64,000 nt of DNA from Hydrangea macrophylla. Taxonomy: Eukaryota; Streptophyta; Magnoliopsida; Cornales; Hydrangeaceae. The DNA lies in assembly GCA_033977485.1 (NCBI GenBank), contig CM066991.1, positions 133,195,999 through 133,259,998 on the forward strand. Direction: 5' to 3'. The translations under genes and the position numbers were made by a program. The notes under the pieces were generated by a model. It made no database searches. It had not been told where the DNA came from and was given only the letters and a program-made list of their open reading frames with translations. Numbering within the stretch: the first letter of the stretch is position 1; every line of letters begins with the position of its first letter. Below, in pieces: positions 28,855-40,900 of this stretch.

Positions 28855-29203
28855 CCCATATCTGCAAAATAAAAAAGAACACTCACTCACATAGAAAATA
28901 CATGGGCTGGTATGGGCTGAGAAATTACCCAGATATGAGTTTGATTTTGGCTTTTCATCTTCTTCTTCTACCAACAACGCATTGAAATTTTGCGAGAGAG
29001 TAGTGGAAGTGTCTTTGAGTTTGAGAGCGAGAGAGGCAGAATTTACATCTCTCTATATCTGTCAATTGTGTTGGTCAGTTGGTCTATCTAAGAATTGTGC
29101 CATGTAAGATTTTTAATAGGAATATAGGTTGGTGATGGGGTTGAATGTGGCGATTGGGTTTGCTTCAGCCTTTATATATATATATATATATATAATAAAT
29201 AGA

Positions 29204-29660
29204 TTTCTCACCCTGGTAATAAGTAGTGAGAATTTCTCAGTATTAAGTGAGCATTTCTCACTTTAACATACTGAATATGTACAATTTCTCAGTTAAATTA
29301 TAAGTAAGGAAAGTGCAAATTTTTATACCAAACAAAAACAGAAATGAGAAATACCCTTTTTTTTTTTTATTTTATGGAAACTCAACCATTCACACAGAGA
29401 TTAGATCAAATATTTCTCACTTTGAATATTTGATGAGAAATATCTCACTTCGACATATTTATCATGTACAATTTCTTAGTTAAATTAGAAATGAGAAATA
29501 CACAAATTTGTATACCTAATAAAAACAGAAGTGAGAAATATTTAATTTTTATACAAACTCAACCATTCACACAGAGAGTAGATCTAAAATTCCTCACTTC
29601 GACATACAAATACGAACCATCAAATTGATGAGAAATTCACATTTTCTTGCCATTGCCGTC
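29204..29660. repeat. AT-rich repeat (right part) with an internal tandem duplication
   Basis: This continues the TTTCTCAC/GTGAGAAA sequence interrupted by the Helitron. A unit of about 175 bp is duplicated in tandem (from about 29264 and from about 29446): both copies contain TGTACAATTTCT(C/T)AGTTAAATTA and ACTCAACCATTCACACAGAG. No gene seen. Confidence 0.7.
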
Positions 29661-30461
29661 TTCGTTGAAGCCCAAAAAATGAGAAAATTATGACAAAAAC
29701 TCTAACATAAAACGAATAATGAATCTTGAGTTTATACCAAATCGTCAGAAATTTTGCAACCAAATTTGTCACGCCCCGGAGCTGCAAAAATAGAGAAAAT
29801 TAAATTTTCTTTTTTGGTCCATAGGGAATGACAAGTGAAAGTCACGAATTATACACACCACGCAGTACTAGTCAACAAGAACAGTAACATAAACAACTAA
29901 AATATAATAACGAAAACTCTATTACAAACATCATAGTATGGTCCGCAGGATCACAACAGGTCTGGAGACAACATATGCTCAAGTACCCATTAAACTAAAG
30001 TTCAGCAGAAATAACAAAAATAAGAACTAGATACAACCATCTTCAGATCTTCAGTTAGCATAAGGATACTCATCAGCATAACAACCTTCTCCAGTGTAAT
30101 AGGCATCAGTGGGGCCACCCTTTGTAAATTCCCCCTCCGGGTAGTAGCTGTCCTTATAAGCTCCATTATCTGAAATAAAAGGGATAGGACACTCTGGACG
30201 GGGGATGTCCAGGCAATAACGGCCGTCAGCTTAGTGAGAGCTGAGTGAATAGAAACTCACAAGGTACCAATTACATAATATAATAACAAGTTATGAAAGT
30301 CATAAGATATAGTTATACTAAATAAAATCTTCTCTGTATTCCAACGTCGTAACTCAACCCTTATCGTCTTATTATCCTAAGACCGATAATCAGCATACTC
30401 TGATTGCAAAGAACAGACTCAATCGTTTAACATATATAGACATACCATCATTCTGTCCATT

Positions 30462-30760
30462 GCTCGTTAAGGATATAAACCATCCACCGCATATCATGGA
30501 CACCACGTGAGTCCATCCCCCGCTCGATAATGATAGAAACTATCAACCGCATGTCAGGGATACAATGCTTTGAACAACAACATATCAAATCTATTGCCAC
30601 GACTTATCGCTGTATACCAGTGATCCCCCATCTACCGCTCGTTAAGGATATAAACCATCCACCGCTCGTTAAGGATATAACATGGATCATTTGGATACCT
30701 TAGGACTACATGGTCCCGCTCACTGCTCGTTAAGGATATAATCCATCCACCGCATGTGAA
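30462..30760 (+). repeat. Five dispersed GCTCGTTAAGGATATAA units inside the LTR
   Basis: Copies start near 30462, 30522, 30638, 30663 and 30726. Most continue ACCATCCACCGCAT; the second is diverged (GCTCGATAATGATAGAAACT). Spacing is irregular. The units are non-coding. Confidence 0.8.
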
Positions 30761-31080
30761 CGCATATTATGACCAGGCGTCCGCCCATGTACTATTCCCG
30801 GAACTTATCAAACCTACTGAAACCCAGTACTACTATCGATACATGACAATTCCCATGTGGTTTGACTACTCTGATTGAAATGAACGGATGTCGAACTCAT
30901 GCATGAACCGCATAACATCTAATGTTATCACGTTAATCCATTATTATTAATTATACTTATCTTTGTTGTCACATTATCCCTGATCAACCCGTAATCGCAT
31001 AATAAAAGTCTGAATCGAGAATCGAACCATCGAACCCTTTATATAATAAATAAGCAAAGGAATCCATGTTCTGCCAATGC

Positions 31081-31290
31081 CAATCGATTGGAACAAATGT
31101 CAATCGATTGGGATAAAACATGTAACAATCGATTGGGAAAATATGCCAATCGATTGGATCCAAAATAATACCAATCGATTGCTAACTTTGGCAATCCATT
31201 GGGTTACAATAATGCTAATCGATTGGAAATCTTATCCAATCGATTGGGACTCAATTGATGTCAATCGATTGGGAAAAGTCTAATCGATTG
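31081..31290. repeat. Palindrome array CAATCGATTG, cluster 1 (10 copies)
   Basis: Copies start at 31081, 31101, 31126, 31147, 31172, 31192, 31216, 31237, 31262 and 31281. Seven are exactly CAATCGATTG; the others are CAATCCATTG and TAATCGATTG (two). Start-to-start spacing alternates between about 20 and 25 bases (20, 25, 21, 25, 20, 24, 21, 25, 19). Copies fall in different reading frames, so they are not a protein repeat. Confidence 0.95.
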
Positions 31291-31595
31291 GGACTCCATC
31301 TTCTCCAGCAGATTCATAAACAGAATATATAACCATCTTGAGGACATGTTTAACACATTTAATCACCCCATAAACTAAAAACATATATAAGTGAGACCAA
31401 GTGAGTAAAGACTCACCTAAGGGTGTGTTTGGTGGGTGTATAGCTTAAACCTCCAAGCTTTCTCTATCTTCCTCTTCTCTTTCTCTTCTCTATCTCTCCT
31501 TCTTTCTTTCTTCCTTTTCTTTTCCCCAGTCTTCTTGACAGTGTGCGTTTGTATGCATATGCATATATGTATGTTTGTGTGTGTATATATATATT

Positions 31596-31642
<47 letters not shown>
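31596..31642. repeat. (CT)n microsatellite in the LTR
   Basis: An uninterrupted CT tract of about 43 bases, preceded by a (GT)(AT) run. It lies between the two palindrome clusters. Confidence 0.95.
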
Positions 31643-31645
<3 letters not shown>

Positions 31646-31757
31646 CTCCACTAAACCAAAACAGACCCAAGGCATAGAAATGGACTGCTATATATAGTAA
31701 ATGAGAGTGCCACACGTCCAAAGCTCAAGCAAAAAAGAAAACTTGTCTCTGCTTATG

Positions 31758-31952
31758 CCAATCGATTGAAAATGATGGCAATTGAATGATTACAGATATT
31801 TGCAGGCAATCGATTGAAAAAGAAGGCAATCGATTGGTATTTTGCCACGTAATGAATTTAGGTCGGCAAAATAGCAATCGATTGGAAAACATGACAATCG
31901 ATTGGTATCTGAAAAGTGACAATCAATTGGGAAATAAAGGCAATTGATTGGT
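31758..31952. repeat. Palindrome array CAATCGATTG, cluster 2 (8 copies)
   Basis: Five exact copies plus three variants (CAATTGAATG, CAATCAATTG, CAATTGATTG) occur in the LTR's last 300 bases. Spacing is less regular than in cluster 1. Confidence 0.9.
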
Positions 31953-32049
31953 AACCAAAGTTTGTCAAAAGAAAGGTAAGGGTTATATAAGTACCAGTAC
32001 GAAGTCTTATTTATTAATACTCTCCAGAAATTCAGGGTATTACAAAATT

Positions 32050-32802
32050 TGTGAGAAATATGCGAATTGCTTGATCTTCTTCAGTCCACTTTGATTTCTG
32101 TGAATCGCCTAACTGTTGACGATCTTCTCCAGCCGCATTCATTCGTCGTCACTCACTTTCAATTGCCTCTAAATCGTTGGAGCTTTGTGGATTTAGAATT
32201 TCTCTATTTTTTCCCCAAATATCTCATTGAATAGCATGATTTTATAAGGAACATGATTTATGGGATGTTAATTTCCATTTTTGAAAATGCTATAATGTAG
32301 AAAAGTCAACAATATTCATGGATGTTGGGTAGTTTGGTCCTCAAAATAAGTGAGGGATCTATTTCTAGTTAGGTGTCTATATAAGGACTAAATATTAAGT
32401 TACTCTTTAATTTTTTAGGTTTAGACTTTACTTTACACTATGTTTGGGAGAGAAAAGAAAATAAGAGAAATGATAGTGGTTTTTTCATCTTGTTTGAGAG
32501 TTTAGGAGAGAAGAGAAAGTTACTTTTCTTTCCTCTTGTTTACAATTTGAGAAGAAAAGAAAAAAAAAGAAAGAAGAAGAAAGATACCATTCTACCCCTC
32601 AAGAACTTCAAGTAATGAAGAGGAGAGACACTCAATCATTAATAGAGATGACAGAGAAAATCACAGCTATTTTGTGGGGCTAGGTTAGTTTTTTTTTTTT
32701 TTTTTAGAGACAATATAAATGTTGTGTATTATGGAGCCTTAGGACCCAAGTGAAATTAAAATTTGGTAACACCAAATGAAATGCTATTGTGAGTTGCAAG
32801 AA
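32050..32802. other. Intergenic AT-rich sequence without a gene
   Basis: Nothing gene-like was found. A purine-rich stretch (GAGAAGAGAAAG-type, about 32440-32600) and a T-run at about 32690-32705 are the only features. The phrase ACACTATGTTTGGGAGAG at about 32436 resembles an hAT MITE end, without a partner. Confidence 0.5.
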
Positions 32803-33269
32803 TCTATATAATAAGATAGAGTGGTGTGGGTCCCTCCCAAGTTAGTAACTTTTAATCATGACCATTGAGACAAGTTTAGATATTTTAGATCGTCGGATTG
32901 ATTGTCCACCAAAAATAGTTAACCCCATTAAACATTGCATTGTATCATATTAAAACTCTAAATTAAAAAGGAATTCCCTAAATTAATTTGAATTTGAATA
33001 AATACATGTCTATATCCAAATTGTCAACTTCAGTAAATACATAACACAAATCTTGGGTGGGGGTAAACTAAATCATTAGACTGTTTTTTTTTAGCAAAAA
33101 AGGAATTCCCTAAATTAATTTGAATTTCAATATATACATATCTATAGTAAATACAAAACACAAATCTTGGGAGATAAACTAAATCATTGGATTGATTTTT
33201 TCAAAATAGAAATATTGGAATATAAACTTCCCATATCATACATATATTCAAATTGATTTTTTTTAAAGG

Positions 33270-33308
<39 letters not shown>

Positions 33309-33779
33309 TCTTTTTTCCTTTTCGTGATTCTGATCAAATTACTTTCATAGAACTAATCAAACTGATATAATATGAGTGAAAAATCACAGAAAGTTGAAGT
33401 TTAGGAAGTGGGTTTCAACAATGGATTTCATAATTCAAGTCTCAAGAAATGTATTCTCACTTGCACTTTTTTAAAATCTAAGAAGTGCATTTGTTATTAT
33501 ATTCTATTGTCTATCTAGAAAATGAGTTTTTCCATCACTATGGTTGTAAATTTTGCTATCAGTTTGATTAGTTTCATCCTTTTTATAGGTCATTTTGATT
33601 AGTTCTATCAATTTGATATAGTCAATAGAGCTAATTAGTGAAATGAGTAATACTGCTTCCCAAATATGGGCTAATTATAAATAATCACAAAAGGTTTGCT
33701 TTCCTTTTCTGTTTCTTTCCAAAAACTTAGAAAAAGCCTCTCTTTTTTTTTTTTTTCACTTCGTGCCCTCGGGAACGTG

Positions 33780-34206
33780 GGAAGTCTCTACGAATAAACA
33801 TTAATCATACTTAAAATATTCATCAAATATTGGACTAAAAATATTTAACTAAATTTAGTTAATACTATATTTAATATTCAAATTGACTTTTCAAATAGAT
33901 TAAATTAAATGTTTAAATTATTAAAACGTTTAAAAGTTTATACTATGCAACAAAAATATGTAAATAAAATCATACATTTCAAAAAATTGCATAAATATAG
34001 TCAATAATAAATTCTTAGACTTTCCACATACGTTAAAAGTTGCCAATGAGAAAAATTTAAATTGAATACTCCTTCAAATGCTCAATCCGATTGTTGCAAG
34101 AAGTAATTAGAAGGGGAAAGTCTCTACGAATAAACATTAATCATACTTAAAATATTCATCAAATATTAGACTAAATATATTTAACTAAATTGAGTCAATA
34201 ATATAT
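33780..34206. repeat. Direct repeat of about 90 bp, two copies
   Basis: Copies at about 33780-33872 and 34117-34206 share AGTCTCTACGAATAAACATT and AATCATACTTAAAATATTCA followed by ATCAAATATT. They lie within the Helitron candidate, each just downstream of a hairpin-like or tract boundary. Confidence 0.8.
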
Positions 34207-34385
34207 TTAATATTGGAACCAATGTCTTCTTCACTTAAAATTCCAACCATATCTCAGATCTTTTAAAGTAGTGAATTTTTTTTCCCGCTTTGTGCCCACG
34301 GGTACGGGTTATTATTAAATAGCATGTGAGTTTGAATGACCTGTACAATTTACGCAAAATATTTGAAAATTTTAAAGTATTGCAT

Positions 34386-34386
<1 letters not shown>

Positions 34387-34419
<33 letters not shown>
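34387..34419. repeat. Poly(C) run, 33 bases, followed by poly(T)
   Basis: Thirty-three consecutive C residues and then ten T residues. Runs of this length are rare in plant DNA and may have been copied or assembled imprecisely, so the true length is uncertain. A second C-run lies at about 47874-47896. Confidence 0.9.
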
Positions 34420-34583
34420 TTTTTTTTTTACTTCGTGCCCACGGACACGAGTTTTTACTAGTGGTTTATTAATGTTTACTTTCTTTTATCTCATTTTATT
34501 CCCAATTTGGAAAAAAATATATATTGGGAGAAATTGAGGTTAATTTTCGCGTGAGAAATCGCTCATTTTCTCTCGCCTATTAA

Positions 34584-34825
34584 AAACACTCCCAAACGAG
34601 AAAACTCCCAAACGAGAAAACTCCCAAACAGAGTGTTTAGGGAAGCAAAGCATAAAAACTTCTTCAGTCTCCTCACCCGCCGCCGTCGCAGACCTCCTCT
34701 GCTCCTCCATCCTCGGACCACAGCACTCCACACCGGCGATTCTCTTTCACTCTCACATCCCAGGCGATTCTCTCTCTCTCTCTCTCACATCTCAGTCGAG
34801 GCTCCTCGGCGGCTCCTCAGATTCT

Positions 34826-34915
<90 letters not shown>
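34584..34915 (+). repeat. SWA2 upstream/leader repeats: AACTCCCAAACGAGA tandem and (CT)n(AC)n
   Basis: Three tandem copies of ACTCCCAAACGAGAAA (last one diverged) lie at about 34586-34632. They are followed by (CT)n at about 34766-34785, a 44-base CT tract ending near 34872, and an (AC)n tract of about 38 bases to 34915. The second tract ends 62 bases before the SWA2 start codon, so the compound microsatellite is probably transcribed in the 5' leader. The transcription start itself was not identified. Confidence 0.8.
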
Positions 34916-34919
<4 letters not shown>

Positions 34920-34976
34920 CTACACCAGTTCTACTCCCACTCTTAAACCCTTCGCGGGAAAGCTGATATCTGTGAA

Positions 34977-37900
34977 ATGAAACAAATGGCTATTTCGAAG
35001 ACCAAAAAACCCGAACCCACTGAAGACATAGACGCACTAAAATCCGACGTCGCTTCGTTCGCTTCTTCAATCGGTCTCTCTTCTTCTCTCCCAAGCTCAG
35101 GCTTCAACGATTCCGATTTTCGCAAAACCGGCACCATCAAACCCAACAACAACAAAAAACCACCACCGCAACCCAAGAAAACTACTGAGAAATCGAAGTC
35201 CAATGATGTTCAAAGACCCAGAGAAAAGTTTAGGAAGAACAACAATGAAGAGCGATCCCCCAAGCCTAGGGTTCAAGTTCAACCATTTCATGTTGATAAT
35301 CGAAATGGGTTTGAGAAATTCAAGAATCTCCCGAAGCTACCGCTGATGAAGGCGAGCTCGTTGGGTGTGTGGTACGAGGAAGCGATTGAATTGGAAGCAA
35401 AAGTGATTGGAAAATCAAAGAGGGTTGAGTTCAGTAATGTGGTAGAGTGGAAGGGTTTGGTTGCCAAGAAGAAGGAGCTGTCGGAGCGATTGTTGGCGCA
35501 GTACACACAGGATTACGAGTTGTCTAGAGGCCAGAGTGGTGACATAAAGATGCTAATCGCGACCCAGAGGTCTGGGACCGCGATGGACAAGGTGTCTGCG
35601 TTTTCGGTTATGGTGGGTGAGAACCCAATTGCGAATATTAGATCACTTGACGCGCTTTTAGGTAAAAAAACCCGACTTCAATTTGATATGTAGAACTTTT
35701 AATGATGTTATGCTCGTTTTTGATGTTACAAAACCTTATTGGAGGCATATATGTTTTTGATTATAGTCGTAGATATCTATAGCAAACTAGTAATTGAAGT
35801 TCTTAGGAGGTTTAAGGAAATTTAGTTGGTTTGCCCCTTTTATCATCAGAAAAAAAAGTCAGACAAATTTGAAACAGAATCTGGAAAAGACTTTGCGAAG
35901 CATCCTATAGAAATGATCTGGGAAAACTCTTCAGTTGAAAAATGACAAGACTTGCTGGTGTCATTAGTATTGCGCCAGTAAGATGCTGTAAAGCACATGA
36001 GGAAGTGTAACTTGAGTATGGTATGCCGTATTTCCCAAACGGTCGAATAGGATAGGGCTGCAGGCTCATGAAAACAATACAGTTGAATTGGAATGAGGTA
36101 GTTTGAATTGGTAGAATGAATTGTTTTCTAAGATTGGGATGAGGTTTTTTTTTTTGGATAGGTAGGATGAGGTGGTTTTAGTTTTTCCAAACATTTATGC
36201 AGTCCTTGTCTAAGTTTATGTGTTTTTCAGAGGGAATCTATGTATGTAATTTTTTTTTTTTTTTTTCCTCTTTAATATTACTATTTAGTTCCAAGTTGCT
36301 ACTGGAAATTGATGCTAGTGAAACAGGGGTAGACTAATCACTACCCTTTTCTGTTAGTATCCTATGTTGTGATCTTATGGCATTGTATCCACAACTTTCC
36401 CATTAAGAGAACTAACTATGTGGTGCAGGAATGGTGACATCAAAAGTGGGAAAGCGCCACGCTTTTACAGGCTTTGAATCATTAAAAGAATTGTTCATTT
36501 CAAGGTAGAATTCCTCTCTCATTTCTCCTTCTTAGTTATTTGGTGAATGGAATTCACCTTATCCTGTATGCTTCCGTCCTGTATTGACTTTAGCACATGC
36601 ACCTACCGAAGTATAATGTAAGCAGATAACAATACCGATTTACATTTTCGAAATTGAACTGGCCACCACCAGTGGCAGTTAGTCCTTGTTGTTTTCCGTG
36701 TGTTCTCTAACATGAGATAGACTAATCACTGATATACACAGACATGCCTCCAAACTTGTTCCGTTCTTATTTTTTCTGTGGTCTCAATAATATTGATCTT
36801 AGAAACATATCATGTGCGTGCAATATTTTACTATTTTTTTTTCCTTCTCTTACCAGTTTATTACCTGATCGAAAGCTGAAGACACTGTTCCAGCAGCCTC
36901 TAAATCACCTTCCTGAGACAAAAGACGGTTACTCTCTTCTACTTCTTTGGTATTGGGAGGAATGCCTAAAGCAGAGGTATGCTAGCTCTCTTTTTTTTTT
37001 TTTCCCCCCGATCCTTTTTTGCTTCAAGTGATAAATGTCAAAATAGTTCCTCCGACCAGACAGAGTGTAAATGTCAAATAGTTTTCTCCTCATAGATAAT
37101 CGCGAGGTAAAAACTTGCTTAACTGTGATGATTGATATCAATAGTTTCTAAACTTTATTTTAGTCATGTGACGTTATTTAAATTCAAATTTGATTTTAAA
37201 AGATATAGATTGTGTAAATTGGAAACTAATAACTATTTGATACAGACTAGATGCTCTTATATATATTTGTGGGGAATACACTTGCTTAATTTAAGTGCTT
37301 GTGTTCCATATTTTATTTAGGATGGAAAAAGTATCTCACGAATAATAAGGAAGGAAATAGACCTGAGATGAGTAATATGATTTTGCAATGTGATACGTGA
37401 CTTTTTGTTTGTTTTTTCTTTGATCATTTTCCTTTTGAGTATGCACCCGTCATGATTATGTACCTGCCAATTGCAGATATGAACGATTTGTTTTTGCACT
37501 TGAGGAAGCATCTAGAGATATGTTGGCCATACTCAAAGACAAGGCATTGAAGGTTGGCTGTTGATTTCTACTGCACTGCATTACATTGTTTCTGGCGTGT
37601 GTTTCTATGAATGCCAAATTGATGCTTATTTTATCAGGCCTTTCCATATCTTATATGTTCTTAGATCACTGGTTAAAAGACTTTTCCCGTCTCTTATTCG
37701 TTGGACCAGACCATAAATTTTTTTTCTTCATATTTTCTGGTTAACTCTATGATCCATGTATAATAAGAACAGCTAATTGGCCTGTCAGACCGCTTATCTG
37801 AGTTTTTTACTTCTCTGTAATCAATCTCTAGTGCTAATTATCCCTGTTTTGGGAATTAATGTGTCGGTCTCTTCATGTTTGTTTAAGCATGGAGTGAATT

Positions 37901-40900
37901 AGGGGCTGTTACATGGTCCTGTTATACTGGGGCTCGGAGGGATACACAGGAGAAACCAAAACATGAAAGTTTATGCAGGAGCTAGTTTCTATTTGTGTGT
38001 GCTTACATTAAAGTAATGAGAATTGGAGTTTTATTGAATGATTTTCTTGATAATTGATAGCATTTTGTTTGCGTGTATAATTGGTGTTTTTTTTTTCTTT
38101 TTTTTCTTTTTCTTTTTTTCCTTCAGGGTTGTATTTGGTTTCTTGAATGCTAAATTTGCAGGATTTGTCAATTCAATCATGTAGAACAATTTGTATGATC
38201 AGTGAAAGTATTTTGTCATTTACTTTGTTCGATCACGATTGCATGTTTTATTCCGAGTAATGGACTGATAATTCTGTATAGCAGAACCTTGGAGTTTGGA
38301 TTTAAGATAATGGAGATGTGCCCTTTGTCACTGTTCTTTTTGCGCATAGTTCTTCTTTCAACGGTTTTTCTAATCTGAATTGTTCAGACATTTAGGTTAG
38401 GCGAAGATAAGTTTGGAGCTTTCTTATGTTTTGTTGTTTTCAGACAATGTATGCATTGCTGAGGAGCAAATCAGAGCAAGAGCGCCGGTTGCTTTCTGCA
38501 CTTGTTAATAAAGTACGTTTATAGTGGATTTTCAATTCCTTTGGTAGTTTTAGATATCAAACTTTGTAGATTATTGTTATTAAACTCTTTTCTCGAATTT
38601 ACAGCACTTGTTGCAGCTTCTTGCATATATCCTCATATTTTGCTTTGCGTGTAGTTAGGGGATCCTGGAAAGAAGGCCGCTTCAAACGCAGATTTTCACT
38701 TATCAAAGCTTTTATCTGACCATCCAAATATGAAGGTAAACTATTCATCTTCTGTGTGTCCTTTCTTTATGTTTGGCATATGCTTTGTTACAGAACTAAC
38801 TGTGGTCCGTGGTTACGAGAATCTTACGATTCACCAGTCGATTCATTCAAGTCGACTCGAGATTTCATACGACCATAGACGATTTTGAACTTTGAAGTTT
38901 TAAGTGAAGAACTTTCAACATTTTGAGCCTTGATATTGCATGAAACATGTGGTAAATTTTGTTTAGTTTAATCACTATACATGTGTTTTTATAGGACCAC
39001 AATACATACTTATTTACTATCATTTATTTTCTAAAAGAAGTGAAGCTTTCAATTCACGATTCATAATTTTGGCAAATTGAGTAAAGATTCATTCAGGATT
39101 TGACAACAATGGAACTAACTACCCCAGTGTATATGAAATAACATCTTGAAACTTCATGGCTCTCTTGAATGCAGAATTAAGCATTTTTAGTTGGGTTGTA
39201 TACTTTAGTAACTCAATTATGTATCCAATCAAATTTTGCCTGCCATTTTTATAGAAGAAAATGTTTCTACTGCGAAATTCCTTTGTTATTGTTGGACCAT
39301 CCACCTTTGCCATGTCTAGGGCCCTTAGCACAATGAGAGCCATTTTTAGTTTTGTACGTATAGTCAGTTATATTACAGCTATAGAATCGAACACTTATAT
39401 TGATGAGTGGATGTTCCCCTTTCTATTAGAAACATAGTAATTCTGATTAGGTGTGCAGGTCCCGTTTTAGCTGATTGTGCTATTTTCTCTCTCTGTTTTT
39501 ATCTTGCGCTATTCTAGGTGGATTTCAGCTTTGTCTTTAAGAACCAAGGCAAGATTTTGCCAGAATTGACAAAAAAATTGAATGTGTATGGCCAACACCT
39601 TTTCATACATTTCTCTTGAATGCTTACAATAATAACACTGGGTGGGAACTGAAAATGATATTTATGGATCCCTCCAAGTATTCTCTTACTATGTAACCTA
39701 ACTTGAAAAAACATTGTCGTACACGTGGAGGGATATGCTGATTTTTGTTTAATGTTTGGATATATAATATGGAGGGTATGAAAAAGTGGAAAGAGAGAAA
39801 TTTAGAGAATAGAGAGAGAAGAAGCCCAAGCAATTGAGATAGATAAGAGATACCAAAGAGATGAGAAAAGGGGAGAAAGAGACATAGAAAAAAGCCTGGT
39901 TATCATAGAATTGATTCATCTTAACAGATTACCGTCTTTCCCCCTAACAGGAAAACATAGTAATATACGTATGAAAGACTCCTTGTACAACTATACAATA
40001 AACCTGTTTATCTACGAAGTGGTAAACTTTGCCATGACTGTCAGTTTAGAGGTGCATATTTTTCTCATCGCTATTCCTTTGAGATTGATGGTTTAATATG
40101 AGTAGAACCTTAAAAGTTGTCTTCTTTTATTTTTTATGGCATAAACTTACTGCAGAGGCAATCGTTATATGGTCTCTCAGGAGGAAAATTAAGTAACCTT
40201 TTTGCTTTAAAGTTTTATAATTGTTGTTAGACATAGAAGTAGGGACTGAATTCTGCAAATTCTATGTATACAAGGATGTGTCTTAGCATTGTTCTTTGTT
40301 GTTCGTTTGTGATGTGTTGATCTTCTTCCCTGTTATTATCAAGGTAACTTGTTCTGCTTTTGTTCTCTGGATGAAATGTTTTTGCTTCTAAGTACAATGC
40401 ATAGGCAAGTTATACCGTAACACCGCTTGAAAACAAACATTTGGTGCTGTTTGGTATGCTGTTGATAAATAATTCTTGGTAAAAGTTTGCATTCCTATTC
40501 CGACTGAGGCATTTCCTCTTTTTTTTTTCTTTCAAAACAGGCTGTGGTGATTGACGAGGTGGATACTTTTCTTTTTCGGCCTCATCTGGGATTACGAGCC
40601 AAGTACCACGCTGTATGTCCAGATCAGCCGTTAATGCCTCTTTCATAAACTTAACCTGCTACTTTGCAGTAACTAACTTCTTTTTTTCCCTCCTAAGGTT
40701 ATTTCTATGATTTTGTTTTCTGAGTGGCTCAACAGTGTTGTGTAGTTTAAAATATTGGCATTTACAATATGACTTCTTGAAGCTTGATAGTAATAATACA
40801 TCAGAAATCTGGTTCTTAAAAGGTTATGTTTTATGATTTTCTATTGGTCGTCTTAATTATTAGGCTACTACTGCAGTCTCTCGGGGTTTATGTTTTACTT

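Larger units (their letters stand above)
25296..29203 (-). mobile_element. Non-autonomous Helitron, 3.9 kb
   Basis: On the minus strand the 3' end reads CCGTGCATAGCACGG (a stem of six pairs with a three-base loop), then TGTATCGA, then CTAGT, the CTRRT terminus of Helitrons. The 5' end begins TCTATTTATTATATA, with AAAGGCTGAAGCAAACCCAA further in. The flanking host bases are A (25295) and T (29204), the canonical A|T target, and removing the element joins two halves of the same AT-rich repeat. No RepHel helicase is encoded. Contents include an hAT element (27497-27802) and three (GA)n runs (about 28469, 28500 and 28814). Minus-strand sequence near 29060-28900 looks like a gene leader with a possible donor site, so a captured gene fragment is possible but unproven. 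Confidence 0.75.
29767..32044 (+). mobile_element. Solo LTR, Ty3/gypsy-type, 2.3 kb
   Basis: It starts TGTCACGCCCCGGAGC and ends GGGTATTACA (TG...CA). A 5-bp TSD AAATT lies at 29762-29766 and 32045-32049. No internal region is present. The TGTCACGCCCC start is typical of plant chromovirus-type LTRs. It carries three distinct repeat arrays: GCTCGTTAAGGATATAAACC units (30462-30760), two clusters of the palindrome CAATCGATTG, and a long (CT)n run. Confidence 0.9.
32803..34462 (+). mobile_element. Candidate Helitron, 1.7 kb
   Basis: The 5' end TCTATATAATAAGATAGAG follows host A (32802). The 3' end has a hairpin-capable CTTCGTGCCCACGGACACGAG followed by TTTTTA and CTAGT. The base after CTAGT is G rather than the expected T, so the exact end is uncertain. 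Related hairpins occur internally (about 33759 and 34288), and a 90-bp stretch starting GAAAGTCTCTACGAATAAAC or similar is present twice (about 33780 and 34117). This suggests nested or serially truncated copies. No helicase is encoded. Confidence 0.55.

Noticed and set aside
31077..31283. Open frame with repeated IDW peptides
   Set aside because: It is only a translation of the CAATCGATTG palindrome array; spacing alternates 20/25 and does not keep a frame, so it is not a protein repeat.
31081..31290. CRISPR-like appearance of regularly spaced short palindromes
   Set aside because: The repeats are ten bases with 10-15-base spacers, inside an LTR in a plant nuclear genome, with no cas genes. 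It is an LTR-internal array.
34633..34980. Ser/Leu/Thr/His-rich plus-strand frame before SWA2
   Set aside because: It is created by CT and AC microsatellites in the leader region.
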